A DNA stretch of 64,000 nucleotides from NCBI GenBank assembly GCA_021432635.1, contig MU270017.1:1366566-1430565 (forward strand), read 5' to 3'. Below, piece by piece: positions 1 to 11,604 of this stretch. Origin of the DNA: Thozetella sp. PMI_491. Its lineage: Eukaryota > Ascomycota > Sordariomycetes > Chaetosphaeriales > Chaetosphaeriaceae. The notes below the pieces were generated by a model that was not told the DNA's origin, did not search any database, and was given only the letters and a program-made list of their open reading frames with translations. The translations under genes were made by a program, and so were the position numbers. Each line of letters opens with the position of its first letter. The stretch's first letter is position 1.

Positions 1-397
1 GCTCGCCGTTACCGAGTGTGATGGCGCGGTTACCAACGAAATGCTGTACATACGGTTAGCTATCTCTGGAGGAAGAAGCTCTTCGTGCGAGACAACATAC
101 CATGGACCAGATGGCAATGCCACCCATTGATATTGCGGCACCAACGAGCAAGAGGCTGCCATCCCGGGTTAGCTCTTTGTTGAACGCTGTCCTGCTCGAT
201 GGAGGGCAGCCGACAACAACGCCGACTTACTGATTGTACAACCCCTTTAGAGACGTCCGACGATTGATCAGCTCGAGGGTCGATCCTGCACCAAGCAGGC
301 TCACTACGTAGCTCAGCGCTACATAGCCCGGGTCGAAGGCGATCAGGACTGTCCGCCCCAGCCACTGGTCTATAAGGCTCGTGTCGGGGGTCGCCAT
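1..397 (-). CDS. MHYT-domain integral membrane sensor, 5' part only (runs off left edge)
   Basis: Three exons on the minus strand join in frame: 397-231, 155-101 and 43 to the window edge. The protein starts MATPDTSLIDQWLG and continues through an exon with the segment GAAISMGGIAIWSM, then HFVGNRAI. Met74-His75-Phe76-x-Gly78 is the M-H-[YF]-x-G signature that names MHYT domains, in which conserved Met and His residues in membrane helices are thought to bind metal and sense a diatomic gas. Both introns have good sites (GTAAGT with GCTAAC before the acceptor, and GTATGT). Two hydrophobic helices are visible before the edge; the rest of the seven-helix domain and any cytoplasmic part lie outside. 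In fungi these proteins are usually annotated only as MHYT domain signalling proteins and the output is unknown. Confident family call, no function call. Confidence 0.85.
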
Positions 398-3300
398 CCT
401 GTTCTTGTTTCACGCGTCGAAGCTGGTTCAACAAACGTCTCGACTCCTTAACATCGGGATGCAACGGCCTGACTGAAGTCTATGAGAGGATATCCAAATA
501 CTGGTGAGGCCTCGAGTAGGGACACAACTGACAGGACTGGCATCGATATTGGCACCGGTACTGGGGCTGGGTCAGAGAAGAATGATATTTCTTTCCCCTG
601 AGATTGGGAGTTTGTCTCTCCGATTGGCACAACCTAGTCTAACCTCGTCTGGGACCCTGCTCACCAGACTAAGGTGCCCAAGGATGACAGCGGATACGCC
701 TTGAGATTGGCATGATGGCACCATTCAACGGTTATCCATGCTGACTCTCTTTAATTGTGCCCTGGCTAATAACGGAACATCGTGTGGTAGGACAAGGTCG
801 GTACGGATACCTCACCTCAGAGGCCGGCAAATCTGCCAGCGCGTGGCTGTGGACACTTCCCTTCCCCTGGTCCCACTCTTCCTTCGTGGCCTCGCGACCT
901 TCTGCTTGCAAGTACTCTAATTTTGCAGCCCAGTACATCCGATTCCTCCCTCTTGCTAGTCCTGAGACGGTTCTCCGCGCCGATCGGCAAGCACTGTGCC
1001 CCTTTACGGCTGATACCTCGTGGCAGCCCTGGTTCCTTGCCACCTCAACACACGAGGAGAAAGGACTCGGATAGGTTCTAATACCACCGAGGCAGGCGGT
1101 ATGCATGGCGATTCATGGCTCGTTAATTAATAGAATCCCAGGCATGGAGGCTCCTCGGTTCCGACCACTCGAGGCCAGGTTCGTGGGGCCTAGCACATAC
1201 GTAGTACCCTCTGGCCACGCTCGGGCACCACCCCCGATACAGCGTCGCCCCAGCCCCGATGCCGTGATGGTAGTATTTGTTCAAACATTGCTAGGATCAG
1301 GGTCCAACGCGTTGGAAGAGGGAGGGGTCACTCCTCACTCCCTCTGCATCGCCTTGGTCGACCTGGATGCCAGGCTGCTACCTACTCCTCCTCGCTAACG
1401 TGGGCTTGCCTCAGGCCCTGACCTGAGCAGCCTGCATGCGTCGGCTTCTTAGGGTACTTAGAACTTAGGGTTCCTAGAAGATCTCCCCTGTTTATCCTCG
1501 TGCTTGGAGGTGGAGGTCTAGAACCGGAGCAGCCCGGCTCGGGACCGGACGAAGGGCGATTTGGCAGGGAGGAAGATCCAACCCAAGGCTAGCAACGTAC
1601 ATTCAACTGCAAGCAGAGAAGCATGTGACGATGCGGGATTCTAGAATTCTACGTCGCAGCCTTCCTGATGAAGACCACACCGCCATTAGGCGCTTTCCTC
1701 TTACCCCCACCATCCGTCCGACGCGGTGGTGAGGCCATCGCGCGCCATGTGGTTGGCCGAGCTGTGGGCAAGAAGTCGTGTGGTGCTGCTAAAAATGACA
1801 TAATTCCAGTTTGGACCGGCGTGAGGGTGTGCTCGCTGCGCTCTCTCGGTGTTCCTCCCGGCTTGCTTATCTGCTTGGTTGGGAGGCACCTTTTATCGGC
1901 GGGGGGCCATTCAGAAGGCAGGACAGAGCTTCCTCGCAGCGGACCCAAAAGGACGACGCAGGAGCTCTGCCGCTCTCGAGTGACAGGATTGCAGCCCTTA
2001 TTTTATCCGCGCAGTCCTAGGCCAGAACATACCTAGCCAGAGGGCTCTTGGCGCACTCTCCCGCGTACTGCCGTTGCGGCCCTGCAGTCGCGCCACCAAT
2101 AAGGGGAGCTGCCGAGCTGACCATTGCAACCACCCTCCGTAACCAACGCCAGTCGTGGACCAGGGTCGGCAGCTGGAAAACGCAGGTTGGTTTTAAATAT
2201 TGTCATGCTTACCACTCTACCGGAGCGGTTTATTGAGAGAAACCAAGGGCTCAACTGGGCCGGCTTATGCCTCAACGGGCGATTTCTCGCGGCTCTTGCA
2301 CCACTTCTGGGTTCCAGATACCGGTTGCTACGACCCTTGCGGTCGCCGTGGAGCGTGGCGCAAGTTTTATATGAATTATATATGCACCGGCTTTGCAGAC
2401 AGACACTAGAGCGGTTAACGCGCCAGGACCTGTCCTGTTCGGAACTTGCCAGCACACCGGTCTCCCGGATCATCAGCCGAAATTCGAGCAGCACCGAACC
2501 CAGTGGGAGGTAGCAGAGAGGAGATTTCGCATCACACCCCCGCACATAATGGCAATGCCTTTGCCAGGAAAAAGGGGAAGAGGACCGGGGTTGCAGGAAT
2601 GGCTTGAAGCTAAGCTGGCGATGTTTACCTCTGGCAGCAAGGATTTTGCCCCTTGTCGCCTGCGCGTTCCCCTTAGGAAGTACCGAGTACCGAGTACAAC
2701 ACGACTCTACTCGGCCGAGTGGCGCTCCTGCCCCGGCCTCTCCAGGCTCCCCAGGACTGACTGACTCGAGCAAAAGCAGAGGATGGGCTGCTATCACACG
2801 TGCCGAAAGAATGCGAGGGGTGGGGGATAAGCTGGGCTCCAGGGATGCTGCTCAGCCCACGCAAAAGTTTCGTAGCCAGTTGCCGGGCCCTTTCTGTACG
2901 GACGAGACGGTTTTGGCGAAGACCGGGCCTCAAAAGCGGCATGTTGCCATTGTGCAGAATCTCCGTACGTAACACAGCAGGGCTCAGCCAGTAGCGGAGC
3001 ACGCCGTGCCCGGTGTACCCCCCTCCAACACCTCCCTCACCTCTCACACCACCTGCTCTGTGCGGCTCTAGCTAGAAGACCGAGCTAAAACACCGGACTG
3101 TGTCCCGCGGGCGCCCCAGCACCACCAACGAATACCACTGGAACGCGCGACGCTCTGGGTGGAGACACACCCATATCGACCCCCCTGGATCCTTCCCGAG
3201 GCTGGCCGCCGATCATACCCCACCCGAGGGGAGCCCATTTTTATCCCCGTCGGCGGCGCAGTGCAGAAACCTTGGAATGAGTGCCTCTGCGCGTTGGCTC

Positions 3301-5461
3301 GCTTGCTCGCCTTCCCCAATCGTTCCATCGGCCTGCAACCGAATTCGTCTCGGTGCTGTGATACAAGATAAAGCACTACTTTCGCGGTTCGCGTCTTATA
3401 CCAGAACACTTGTTCCTAATGTGGCTACTGCTGGCTGCTGCTGTGTGGCACAATGGTAGCGAGGCCAGACGCCAGAGGGCACGTAGCAGCTCAAAAAACG
3501 GCCCCCAAAGGGCATGGCGCCATCCCCAGAAGGGGCTACGACGCTGTTTACAAGGTTCGGGCACTAATACCAATACTATTTCTATTGCTACCCTTCGGGA
3601 GACCCTGATGCCCGGCATCAATGCTCCGTACGAGAAGTCCAAGGGGGGCCGGCTGGGGTATCATTCGCACTAGCATGCCCCTAGGGACTCCTTTCCTGTC
3701 TCCCCGAGCGCGGCGTGCATATTACGTATGTACCTACATAATTACTATGTAGGCTATAGCTGAGGAGCTCCAGGGTTGGCCTCTGATACGACCCTCGGCC
3801 AACCTACATATGGCTCCCCGTTGCTGCCGGCTACAACGCGCACAGCCAACGTGCGGACGCAGATGGTGTGAAGTTGCTCGCCAAAGAAACCTCAAAATTT
3901 TAGGTGTGATCGCTGACACCCCCGCTCGTTGACATGGTCGTGGAGGAGGGGAGTAGTTGTCGTGACGAGCAGCTGTCTTACAACATCTGTTGATGCAAGA
4001 TCCAGCGTCCCGTCTGCGAGGTGCTCAGATGCGAAGAGTGCTAGGTTCCTCATTGGCTAGGAGACTACTCCAAGGACGCCAGGAAATTTATTGCCTCTAG
4101 TCCTCTCGGTGGCGTCTTCTCACGTTGATAAGACGGCCACCCCCCAGACTGTCGCCAGAGCTTTTCACTAGGACAAACACCCTTCTTCCTCCACCTGTAC
4201 GTCTCAGGGATGAACAAGGGCATGAGGCATCGCTCTTGCCATTGTCGCTTAGTGCGATGCTTGCTCGTAGCATTGAGAAGAAACTCATGCATGTCTAGTG
4301 CGTGGAGCGTGGTCCAGGGATGGCAAGGGAAGCCAACAGAGCGTGGAGGAAGAAGATGGCACGCCGATCAGGTCGAGAGTGGCTCATCATGGACGTTGGC
4401 CGACCGAATCTACAATACGAACGAGGGTGAGTTGACTTGCAGCGATGTTCCGGGCGTCTGCAGATGAGAACCAGCCAGTTTCAATTCTACTTATCCGCAT
4501 GTTGTCCCGACGAGGCGGCCTCGATGTCTCATCGAAGAACTATTGTATTTGGGGACGATGAGGGTGGGAGGGGCGAGGGCGGGCGAAAGGGTAGGACTAG
4601 AGCCCAACGGCCCCGTCTTCAAACGTTTTGCCGAGCTTCACTTGACACCGAGCATATGTCCGTCTGTGGCACACGCCGGGCCCGCGCGTGTCCGGTGAGT
4701 GGCAGTTTCTTACCGCCTTGCTCCAGGAGCTCTTGGCTGCTGGGGGCTTAGGCAGGGCCGTTTTGGCCACCCATGAATCGCGCAACGGGCTAGAGTCTAG
4801 CAGCCCGCTCCCACGAGGAGGGTGGCATAAAGTGAACGCCACGTCAGCAAATGCCTCTTCGCCTTTGTCAAGAGAGAGATGGACTGCATCGAAACGTCGC
4901 ATACCTGCAACCCTTGCTGCGTGCCCGCTTCGATGCAGCGGTCAGTCTGCAGCCATGGCGAGACGCTTCCAGGAAGAGGGCGCAGGGCGTGGTGGCATGG
5001 CAGGTGGGATGCCCGCCCCATGCCCCTCAATGCCAACCGGCACATACACCTTGTGCGAGCTTCAAGATAAACAAGCCCTGCAAGTGCAACGGCCAATGGG
5101 CGCCACGTTATACTGTATTACCCCGGGGGATGCCTGCGGGCTTGGGAGCTGATCCACGGTTCGGGAGACGTGATTGGAAACAGAAGCCCAGACAACTGCC
5201 TTCCCGGCTAGGACCCTGCTACTAGCGACCCCTAAGGATCTAGACTCCGTTGGAAGGAAGCGGAAACGAGGGGCCAGTCTGTGGGCAGCTTTTTCCACGA
5301 GCTGTCTCGTCCGTGCCCATAGAGCTCCAGGACTTAAGACGAGGCTGTCCTCCGCCGAAGCCGTTGAATTTTGATCCAAATCTCCTGACAATTTCTACTC
5401 CCTTCTCTTCGCTGAACAACCCGTTGTTCTCTAGCCCTATCCATCTACGCTAGTCGTGATA
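398..5461. other. 5-kb stretch with no supportable gene
   Basis: No frame on either strand shows a recognisable domain, and trial splicing gave nothing convincing. The longest open frame (minus strand, 2797-2033, 254 codons) has the composition of a chance frame in GC-rich DNA. A small tandem repeat of a gtaccga unit sits at 2680-2697. The last 100 bases before 5462 are pyrimidine-rich, as is usual just upstream of fungal start codons. The left end must hold the promoter of the MHYT gene. Confidence 0.5.
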
Positions 5462-6334
5462 ATGGCTCTCCCTGACTACGTTACCGATGCCAACGCCGTC
5501 ATGGGCGACGAGGCCGCCTGGCGCCACGGCCGTGCCCCTGACTACACCAAGACCCGTCAGGTCTGGGCCGAGAGTAAGTGGTGGCTCCCCAATCTACTGC
5601 CATTTTTGAGCTCCCGGGGCTAGGCTGACAGCTGCCTCTCCTGGCATATAGCCAAGAAGAAGTCCCACGAGGCCGGCTCCCTCCCCGACCTGGTCGAGAA
5701 GCTAGTCAAGAACTGGGAGGTCGAGGCGTCCTTCAAGACAGACCTCAAGGACTGGCGCACCATTGACCGGCCAAACTACACCTTCGCCGTCAACGGCGGC
5801 CCGCCGCAGACGGGCGAGCACATGCTCAAGGTCGGCACCTACAACGCCATCCTCGCGCCGAACCAGTACTACTGCCCCATGCACAACGACTTTGAGCAGA
5901 GCCACAAGACCTTCAAGCGCATGATGCCTACCTTCGCCTGGGAGGTGCTCGAGGTCTACTCTGGCCCCCCGGTCGTGGCATTCCGGTGGAGGCACTGGGG
6001 CACCTTCAAGGAGGACTACAGCGGTTTCGACCCGTGAGATAACCCCACTCCTCCTCTTCCCTTTCCGGTCCGTCTCTACTAGAACGGGTCTTGCACCGTC
6101 GGTAGAATGTCGCCGTGCTTAGGCGATAGGACGATTGACTAACCCGACCTGCGTAGTGAGGGCAAGAAGGTGACGCTCCCGGCCCACGGCGGTCTGATCG
6201 ACATCGAGGGTATCGCGGTCGCCAAGGTCAACGATAAGCTGCAGTTGCAGTCGGTCGAAGTCTGGTTCGACCCGCAGGCCATGTTCCGACAGATGGTCGA
6301 GAAGCCCGCTGCCCCTGCTGAGGCGTCCTCATAA
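5462..6334 (+). CDS. Pathogen-related protein homologue, SnoaL/NTF2-like fold
   Basis: Exons 5462-5573, 5652-6033 and 6157-6334 join to 223 residues. The start MALPDYVTDANAV, the central stretch ending KNWEVEASFK, the segment TFKRMMPTFAWEVLEVYSGPP and the C-terminal part IAVAKVNDKLQLQSVEVWFD match the fungal family annotated as pathogen-related protein after a barley protein. The fold is a cone-shaped alpha+beta barrel of the SnoaL-like type. No signal peptide or membrane segment is visible, so it is probably cytosolic. Introns are GTAAGT (5574-5651) and GTGAGA (6034-6156, with GACTAAC near 6140). The biochemical role of fungal members is not established; a small-molecule binding or isomerase-type role is inference from the fold. 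Coding bias is strong, which suggests good expression. Confidence 0.88.
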
Positions 6335-7726
6335 GGCACTGACAGGAACTTGAACCTCTGGGGGTCGCGACGCGCTAGAAGCCCAGCCATACGGATGTAC
6401 GGACCGCGCGTTCATAGCGAGGTACAATGTCTCGGGGAAACCTGGCATAGTGAGCACGGCTTGTGTCACTAGGTGGTACAGTTGGGCGGGGGACACAGGT
6501 AACAAAGTTCCACCCGGCTGACATGGCAACACCCTTATTTTTTTTTATTTGCCTGTCCAGAAGCTGCCTGCCTTCCTTTTTTTTTTTTTGTGCTCCAGTG
6601 TGGCCTGCGTCTTTGGAGTCCAAAAGGGTCAGATAGAACCAATGCAGTTCTTTACACGCCGCCATTCCATTGCCAATCTTTGCCGATGCACCTGACTGTT
6701 TTGCTGCCTCTGTATCGAATAAGCGCTTGTTCGTCGTGGAAGCTCTCGCTCTCTACTGCGTATGTTCAAGCCCCCCCCCCCCCCCACTTGATGCCAGCGG
6801 GAGCGGAAATGCACCCAGAATAGTTAGCTCCGTGACCAGCCAAATGAGCTACATAGTAAGCCGTCCGGAAGCAGCCGGATCCATCTCTTTAGCCCTACCG
6901 GCACCCACCCCCGGCCGATCCGCCGCCATGGGCGCCCTGTCGATCTCAACTGGGGCGTTCCGCCGCCGCTAGGTGTCGTGAGGCGACGGACAGTCGCGAC
7001 TAGACGAAGGCTGCTCAGGAGCGGGGGTGGGAGTTGGGCTTGCCGGTTTGAGATGCAAAGAGAAGGGACGGTAGGGAGCTGGGAGAAAGGACTCGATGAT
7101 TCCTCGCCGCTAGCATGCAGCTCTTGGAGTGCAAAATGGACCATGTTCAGACATGACTTGGTACACTGGGGCACCAAGGGTTTGTGCCCATTCGAGTATG
7201 AAGCTATTATTTGTTATTCGTCGCTACTCTGCCTATTCCCGTCTTTTTCCATTCCCCCGCTCCCACCCTCCTTCCAAAAGTACCTACCTTAGCTTGCGGG
7301 GGCTGACAGACATGCTATGTAGATAATTAAAGTGCTGCTGCTGGGATGGATGTACAGTACTTGGGCGGGCTTCGTAACTGTGCCGAGCCTGCTGCCCGAC
7401 CCAGGATGAGGTCCTCCCACGTGCCTCGGCTCGCTTGCCCTTGTTCTCTCGCTACCATGAAAGACAAGCGCTGCACCCATCGCAGCATGGCAAGAAAGGG
7501 TAGAGAATGAGGGAAGGGTCGGTGGTAGGGCCCGGAATAGCGGCATCCAATTACAAGAGGCCCCACATGTCCTGTCACACTTGAGACGCCCCTGATTTTC
7601 ACGACCAATTCCCGGCGTCCAAAGCGGTGATTCGACGTTGGACATCGACACGCTGTAGAATGGCAGGATCGCAAAGCAAAGGTCGGCTCCGCTACTGACA
7701 TTTCGATCGAGGCTAGGAGAGCATGC
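6335..7726. other. Intergenic, 1.4 kb, with homopolymer runs
   Basis: I see no gene here. It contains a run of 13 T (6577-6589) and a run of 15 C (6771-6785). The right half must carry the promoter of the gene starting at 7727. Confidence 0.5.
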
Positions 7727-9871
7727 ATGAGGCGTCAAACGTTCAATTCCTCGGCCTCGGCCTCGTCGCCGCAGCTGCGCGTCTTCGGCCGTAAGCCAAC
7801 TTGGGAGGAGCAGCTCCGGCGGACGGACGCCGCGCGGGACCTGCAGAGGGCTAGTCCGGACCGGTTTCCACTCCGCGAGCTTCAGCGTGTCACGGACGCA
7901 TTCGTCCGATCATCGCCCTCGACGACTTCCTCAGTGCTTCGCAAAAAGACCGTCGAGCCCCGGACCCAGGAATGCGACCTCCTGCTTGGCCAGGAGCTCG
8001 TCAGGGTGCGGGGCGAGCTCTACGTGCACGAGGCTGCAGTAGTAGCCTGCCTCCATGCCCTGACTTGCGAGTACGCCCGCGGTCACCTGCTGGCGCTGAG
8101 GCTGGATGGACAGAACACGGACGAGTTCTTCGATCGCAGGCTGCCTGTCTACCTGCAGGCAGTCATCCTCGCCCGCAAGGCAAACCCGGAAGCCTGCTCC
8201 GAGGATGAGGCCACGGCCGCCACGGAACTGCTTGCCGTCGTCAAAGGCAACGTCGGCGACTTCCCTGCCATCGTGGGCCTCCTTAAGGCTGTTGGCAGGG
8301 GGACGTGCGATGAACTTCTGCCCACGCCCCTCGTCAGCCTAGCGTTGAAGCGGAGCCACTACCGGGTGAATCTCAGCAATGAGCTCGACAACCTGCTGCA
8401 GCAGCGCAGGTGGTTTGACGCGTACAAGCTGGTAGCAGGGCTACGGGGCATCATCGGCCTGCCAAAGGCCGATGCCTTGCTTCAAGACGTCTTCCCCGAG
8501 TATCCTATGTGGGCATGCTGGCGTCCCAATACGCGACGCATCACGGCCTGGGAGAGCCCGCGTCTCGAGCCATTCAAGAGGCGCATTGGCCCGATCCTGG
8601 ACCTGGAGGGGCCGGATACGACCGGCCAGCAGTTGGGCACGCTCCGCATGTCGAGCCCCGGGGCGTTCACGACGCTCACCTCACCAGACTCATCAAACGA
8701 CAGGTTTCTCCTGGACCGCATGCTAGATGTCCTAGATGCCTGCCTCAGCATTGGGAGCGAGGCCATCGCCTTGTTCGTCTACGTTTGTGTTGACAGATAC
8801 GGAGTCAGCGATCGTGGTCTCGAGCGCATCGAGGCCGCCCTTGAGCTGCGTGACGACAGCGCCGCCAAAATTCTGACCGACCTTCTCCGCGGCCTCCAGC
8901 CGGACGCTACGGTGAATGCCAGGATGTTGTCGTTCACGGCAGCGCTGCCGGTACTGCAATATTCTCAACGCCTGCAGGCCATCTACGGCATGGATAATGA
9001 CCTCGCCTTCCATGCCCCGGTGGCCCTCTCAGCGGTCCAGAAGCAACTCTGCAAGATGGTTGATGACCGGGTTATAAGCGAGAGTTTTGGCCTTCAGGTC
9101 CTTGCCTTGGGCAACGTGTTGCGCCAGTCGACCTGGCTGCATGCTCTCTGGCAGCCCGGCTACGTCCACATGCTCTCGCAGATGCCATCCGAAATCGAAG
9201 TTCGGAATACCATCCGGGCCTTGAAGGCTGCCGATAGCGAGTCCAGCGATGTGTACGCCGACTTTCTCGCCGTTCGCTTGGGAGCAAGCCGGCGCCGGGA
9301 TCGGACCGCATGGCCATCTGAGCCCCCAACCATGAGCCCGGACGACCCAATCTCGGTTGCGTCACTGGACTCGGACCGCGCGAACCTTCAGCATATCCTT
9401 CATAACATAGATAGCGTGGGCGTCAAGCTCATCAGGGCGTGTGCTCGGCAAGCCTTGGAGGAAACGGATGCGTGTGTGCGCGAACTCGTCAGCATCATCG
9501 TGGAGGACACGGATCAGGTATGCGTGAATCTTGCCTCCTTCCTCGGCCCGCGCGTTGCCATGGGTCAGGACAAAGTCGACGACTGTTGGAGGACGCTGCT
9601 CTTGCAGATGATGCGTGGCCGCCCGCTGGGCATGCTTGAAAGGTGCGGGGAGACGCTGCCCGAGCAGAGCTGGCTGCACTGGGTGGAGAACCTGCGGCGG
9701 ATATTCGGAGAGCGGCATCTCGGAGACGCAGGAGGTTGTGGCTTCAGCAACGAGGCGTTCGCTGCCATGACGCAGCGTAAGCTAGGCATGGGGAGAACCC
9801 TGAGTGCGAGCACGAATTCTACAGATAGCACGGGGCAGATGTCTATGGGGTTCCCCAGCCCGATTTTTTGA
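7727..9871 (+). CDS. Orphan 714-residue protein, function unknown
   Basis: A single uninterrupted frame of 714 codons with strong third-position GC bias and no intron. I do not recognise the family. The first 75 residues are rich in Ser, Thr and Arg (starting MRRQTFNSSASASSPQLRVF) and look disordered. The remainder is predicted by eye to be almost wholly helical, with evenly spaced leucines and no hydrophobic run long enough for a membrane helix, and no signal peptide. The pattern resembles an alpha-solenoid or helical scaffold, but that is a guess. The last 25 residues are again Ser/Thr-rich. No zinc, nucleotide or catalytic motif is evident. An extra 5' exon cannot be excluded. The stop codon lies 19 bases before a run of 20 G. 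Confidence 0.72.
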   Translation: MRRQTFNSSASASSPQLRVFGRKPTWEEQLRRTDAARDLQRASPDRFPLRELQRVTDAFVRSSPSTTSSVLRKKTVEPRTQECDLLLGQELVRVRGELYVHEAAVVACLHALTCEYARGHLLALRLDGQNTDEFFDRRLPVYLQAVILARKANPEACSEDEATAATELLAVVKGNVGDFPAIVGLLKAVGRGTCDELLPTPLVSLALKRSHYRVNLSNELDNLLQQRRWFDAYKLVAGLRGIIGLPKADALLQDVFPEYPMWACWRPNTRRITAWESPRLEPFKRRIGPILDLEGPDTTGQQLGTLRMSSPGAFTTLTSPDSSNDRFLLDRMLDVLDACLSIGSEAIALFVYVCVDRYGVSDRGLERIEAALELRDDSAAKILTDLLRGLQPDATVNARMLSFTAALPVLQYSQRLQAIYGMDNDLAFHAPVALSAVQKQLCKMVDDRVISESFGLQVLALGNVLRQSTWLHALWQPGYVHMLSQMPSEIEVRNTIRALKAADSESSDVYADFLAVRLGASRRRDRTAWPSEPPTMSPDDPISVASLDSDRANLQHILHNIDSVGVKLIRACARQALEETDACVRELVSIIVEDTDQVCVNLASFLGPRVAMGQDKVDDCWRTLLLQMMRGRPLGMLERCGETLPEQSWLHWVENLRRIFGERHLGDAGGCGFSNEAFAAMTQRKLGMGRTLSASTNSTDSTGQMSMGFPSPIF

Positions 9872-9890
9872 GACAAAGGATTTATGTTAT

Positions 9891-9910
9891 GGGGGGGGGG
9901 GGGGGGGGGG
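9891..9910 (+). repeat. Mononucleotide run of 20 G
   Basis: Twenty consecutive G lie 19 bases after the stop codon at 9871, so in the presumed 3' untranslated region. Such a tract can form quadruplex structures and is prone to length change. Confidence 0.95.
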
Positions 9911-11604
9911 TGTGAAGGAAGTGTTCACCATCACCGGCGTCAGTCCGTATCGGTATACCCTTGTATTTGGTGGCTCTCATTGTAATGGATATGCTATAGT
10001 AGAATGCAAAGGGATTTTCGAGATGGTCCTCCTGATCCATACATCGGATGTCTTCGAAGGAGACCTAATATCTCTTGTGAAACTCCTAGCCTGGTACCTA
10101 GCCAAAACAAGAAGACGCCATGATACACGCCACTTCAAGGCCTCAGCATGTCCTGCCGAGTCCCCGAATCTTCACGATAAGCCGACGTAGTTAGCTCGAA
10201 ACCGCGTCAAAGGGCTAGCACTACCAGGGATGGCCGCACGAGAAGTAGAGAAGAGCCGTTCTCCACATGGTCCGGCCTCTACCCTGCTTAACTTAACTTG
10301 GGCTTGATGATCTGGCGTTGCTGGCTTAATGCTCGCGTATCCATGAGCTGAATGAGGCAGCGAGGACATATTGTAAAGGGGCTCGGGACTCCCGAAGACT
10401 AGCCTACCATGGTGGCATTTGCCGCGACCCTCACTAGCCCAAGGAACTGGAGTGTATTAGCGATGTACCCTTCCTGGCCTGGCTCCGCCGCCACTACGAC
10501 ACTGCTTGGGCGCCTATTTGGGGATTTACGAGACTAGCATGGGGTTGTATAGTTGCGTCCTGGTGGGATGTGGCCGAGCTACTGCATCAGATCTACGGCT
10601 TCAACCCCCACGTGCTGTATGTGATGGAAGCGGATTTCGGTCAACTCCGCAGTCTGCGTGATAAATTTGCAGAGAGAAGCAGCGCGATCGGGTGGAGCCA
10701 TAACGACTGATGCAATCCTGCCGCACACCCTGTCAGCGAGTTGGTATATCGATGCATCCGCTCCGTATGGTGCTATTAGGACTGCTGTGGCGGATAAAAT
10801 TCAGAGACATATCATCCCAGAGATCGGAGGTCTCCTTACCCCTAGTCTAGGCCGTGGGGTTCCCTGCAGCTAGCTAGTAATACACACTTCCCCAGACAAT
10901 GAATTCCACTTGGACCAAAAGACCCTTGCAGAGGCTAGACATGGAGAGCGGTTTGGCGGGGGTCCTACCCGCTGGCTAAGGCGAGAGCCTTGAAAATAAG
11001 CTATGGATGCTTCAGAGCACATTACATACACCCCCTGCACTCTCCTCAACTGGGATGCTGAGAACGCAATGACAGGCCTAGAGTATCCACAACTAGGTCG
11101 GATTGCGTATTCCTTACCCGGCAACTAATCGGGTATGAGTAGGTGGATGTGAGAGGTAGGCGGAGACCTGGTGGTCCCATATCTCCGCTTACGATCCCCT
11201 TTCACCGCAGTAACTTTAAAGTAGCTTTTAAGCTAATTCCCTGATGCGGGTACTAAAAACCGGGATAGAGGGTTAAGTAAGGCACCCCTGTTCTAGCCCT
11301 CGGCACAACGCGGTGACATCGACGTTACTAGGGTGGCATAACGGGCCTTCCGCGTATTATAACTGCAGACAAAGGAATGCAGTTGGTAAGGTAGGTAGGC
11401 GATCAAGTGGGTTTAGATTATCTGTGATTCTTAATGCGCCAGATAATGCCGACAGGGTATGTGTAAATCATAGATTCGTTAATGTATGCCTGCGCTGTCT
11501 CCTTGGCAGGGAACTTCGAGAGAACGCTAAGTTGCAGACGAGCAATGCTATAGTGACTGCTCCATGTGAGACCAAAATGCAACCCCCGCGGTATTCCTAT
11601 GCTC
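9911..11604. other. Intergenic, 1.7 kb, with one possible gene remnant
   Basis: Apart from the open stretch at 10438-10710 (separate entry) I see no coding signal. Composition is mixed and no long repeat stands out. It lies between the tail of the orphan gene and the 3' end of the Zn2Cys6 gene. Confidence 0.45.
10438..10710 (+). pseudogene. Possible gene remnant, 90 open codons, unidentified
   Basis: An open stretch without a start codon encodes a Trp-rich, protein-like sequence (SDVPFLAWLRRHYDTAW, later ELLHQIYGFNPHVLYVMEAD) and ends in TGA. It is preceded by an in-frame TAG whose AG could be an acceptor site, so it might be an exon of a small gene. I cannot assign a family and find no convincing partner exons. 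It could also be chance. Confidence 0.2.

Noticed and set aside
2033-2797. 254-codon minus-strand frame
   Set aside because: No domain, poor codon bias and overlapping frames on the other strand; it looks like a chance frame.
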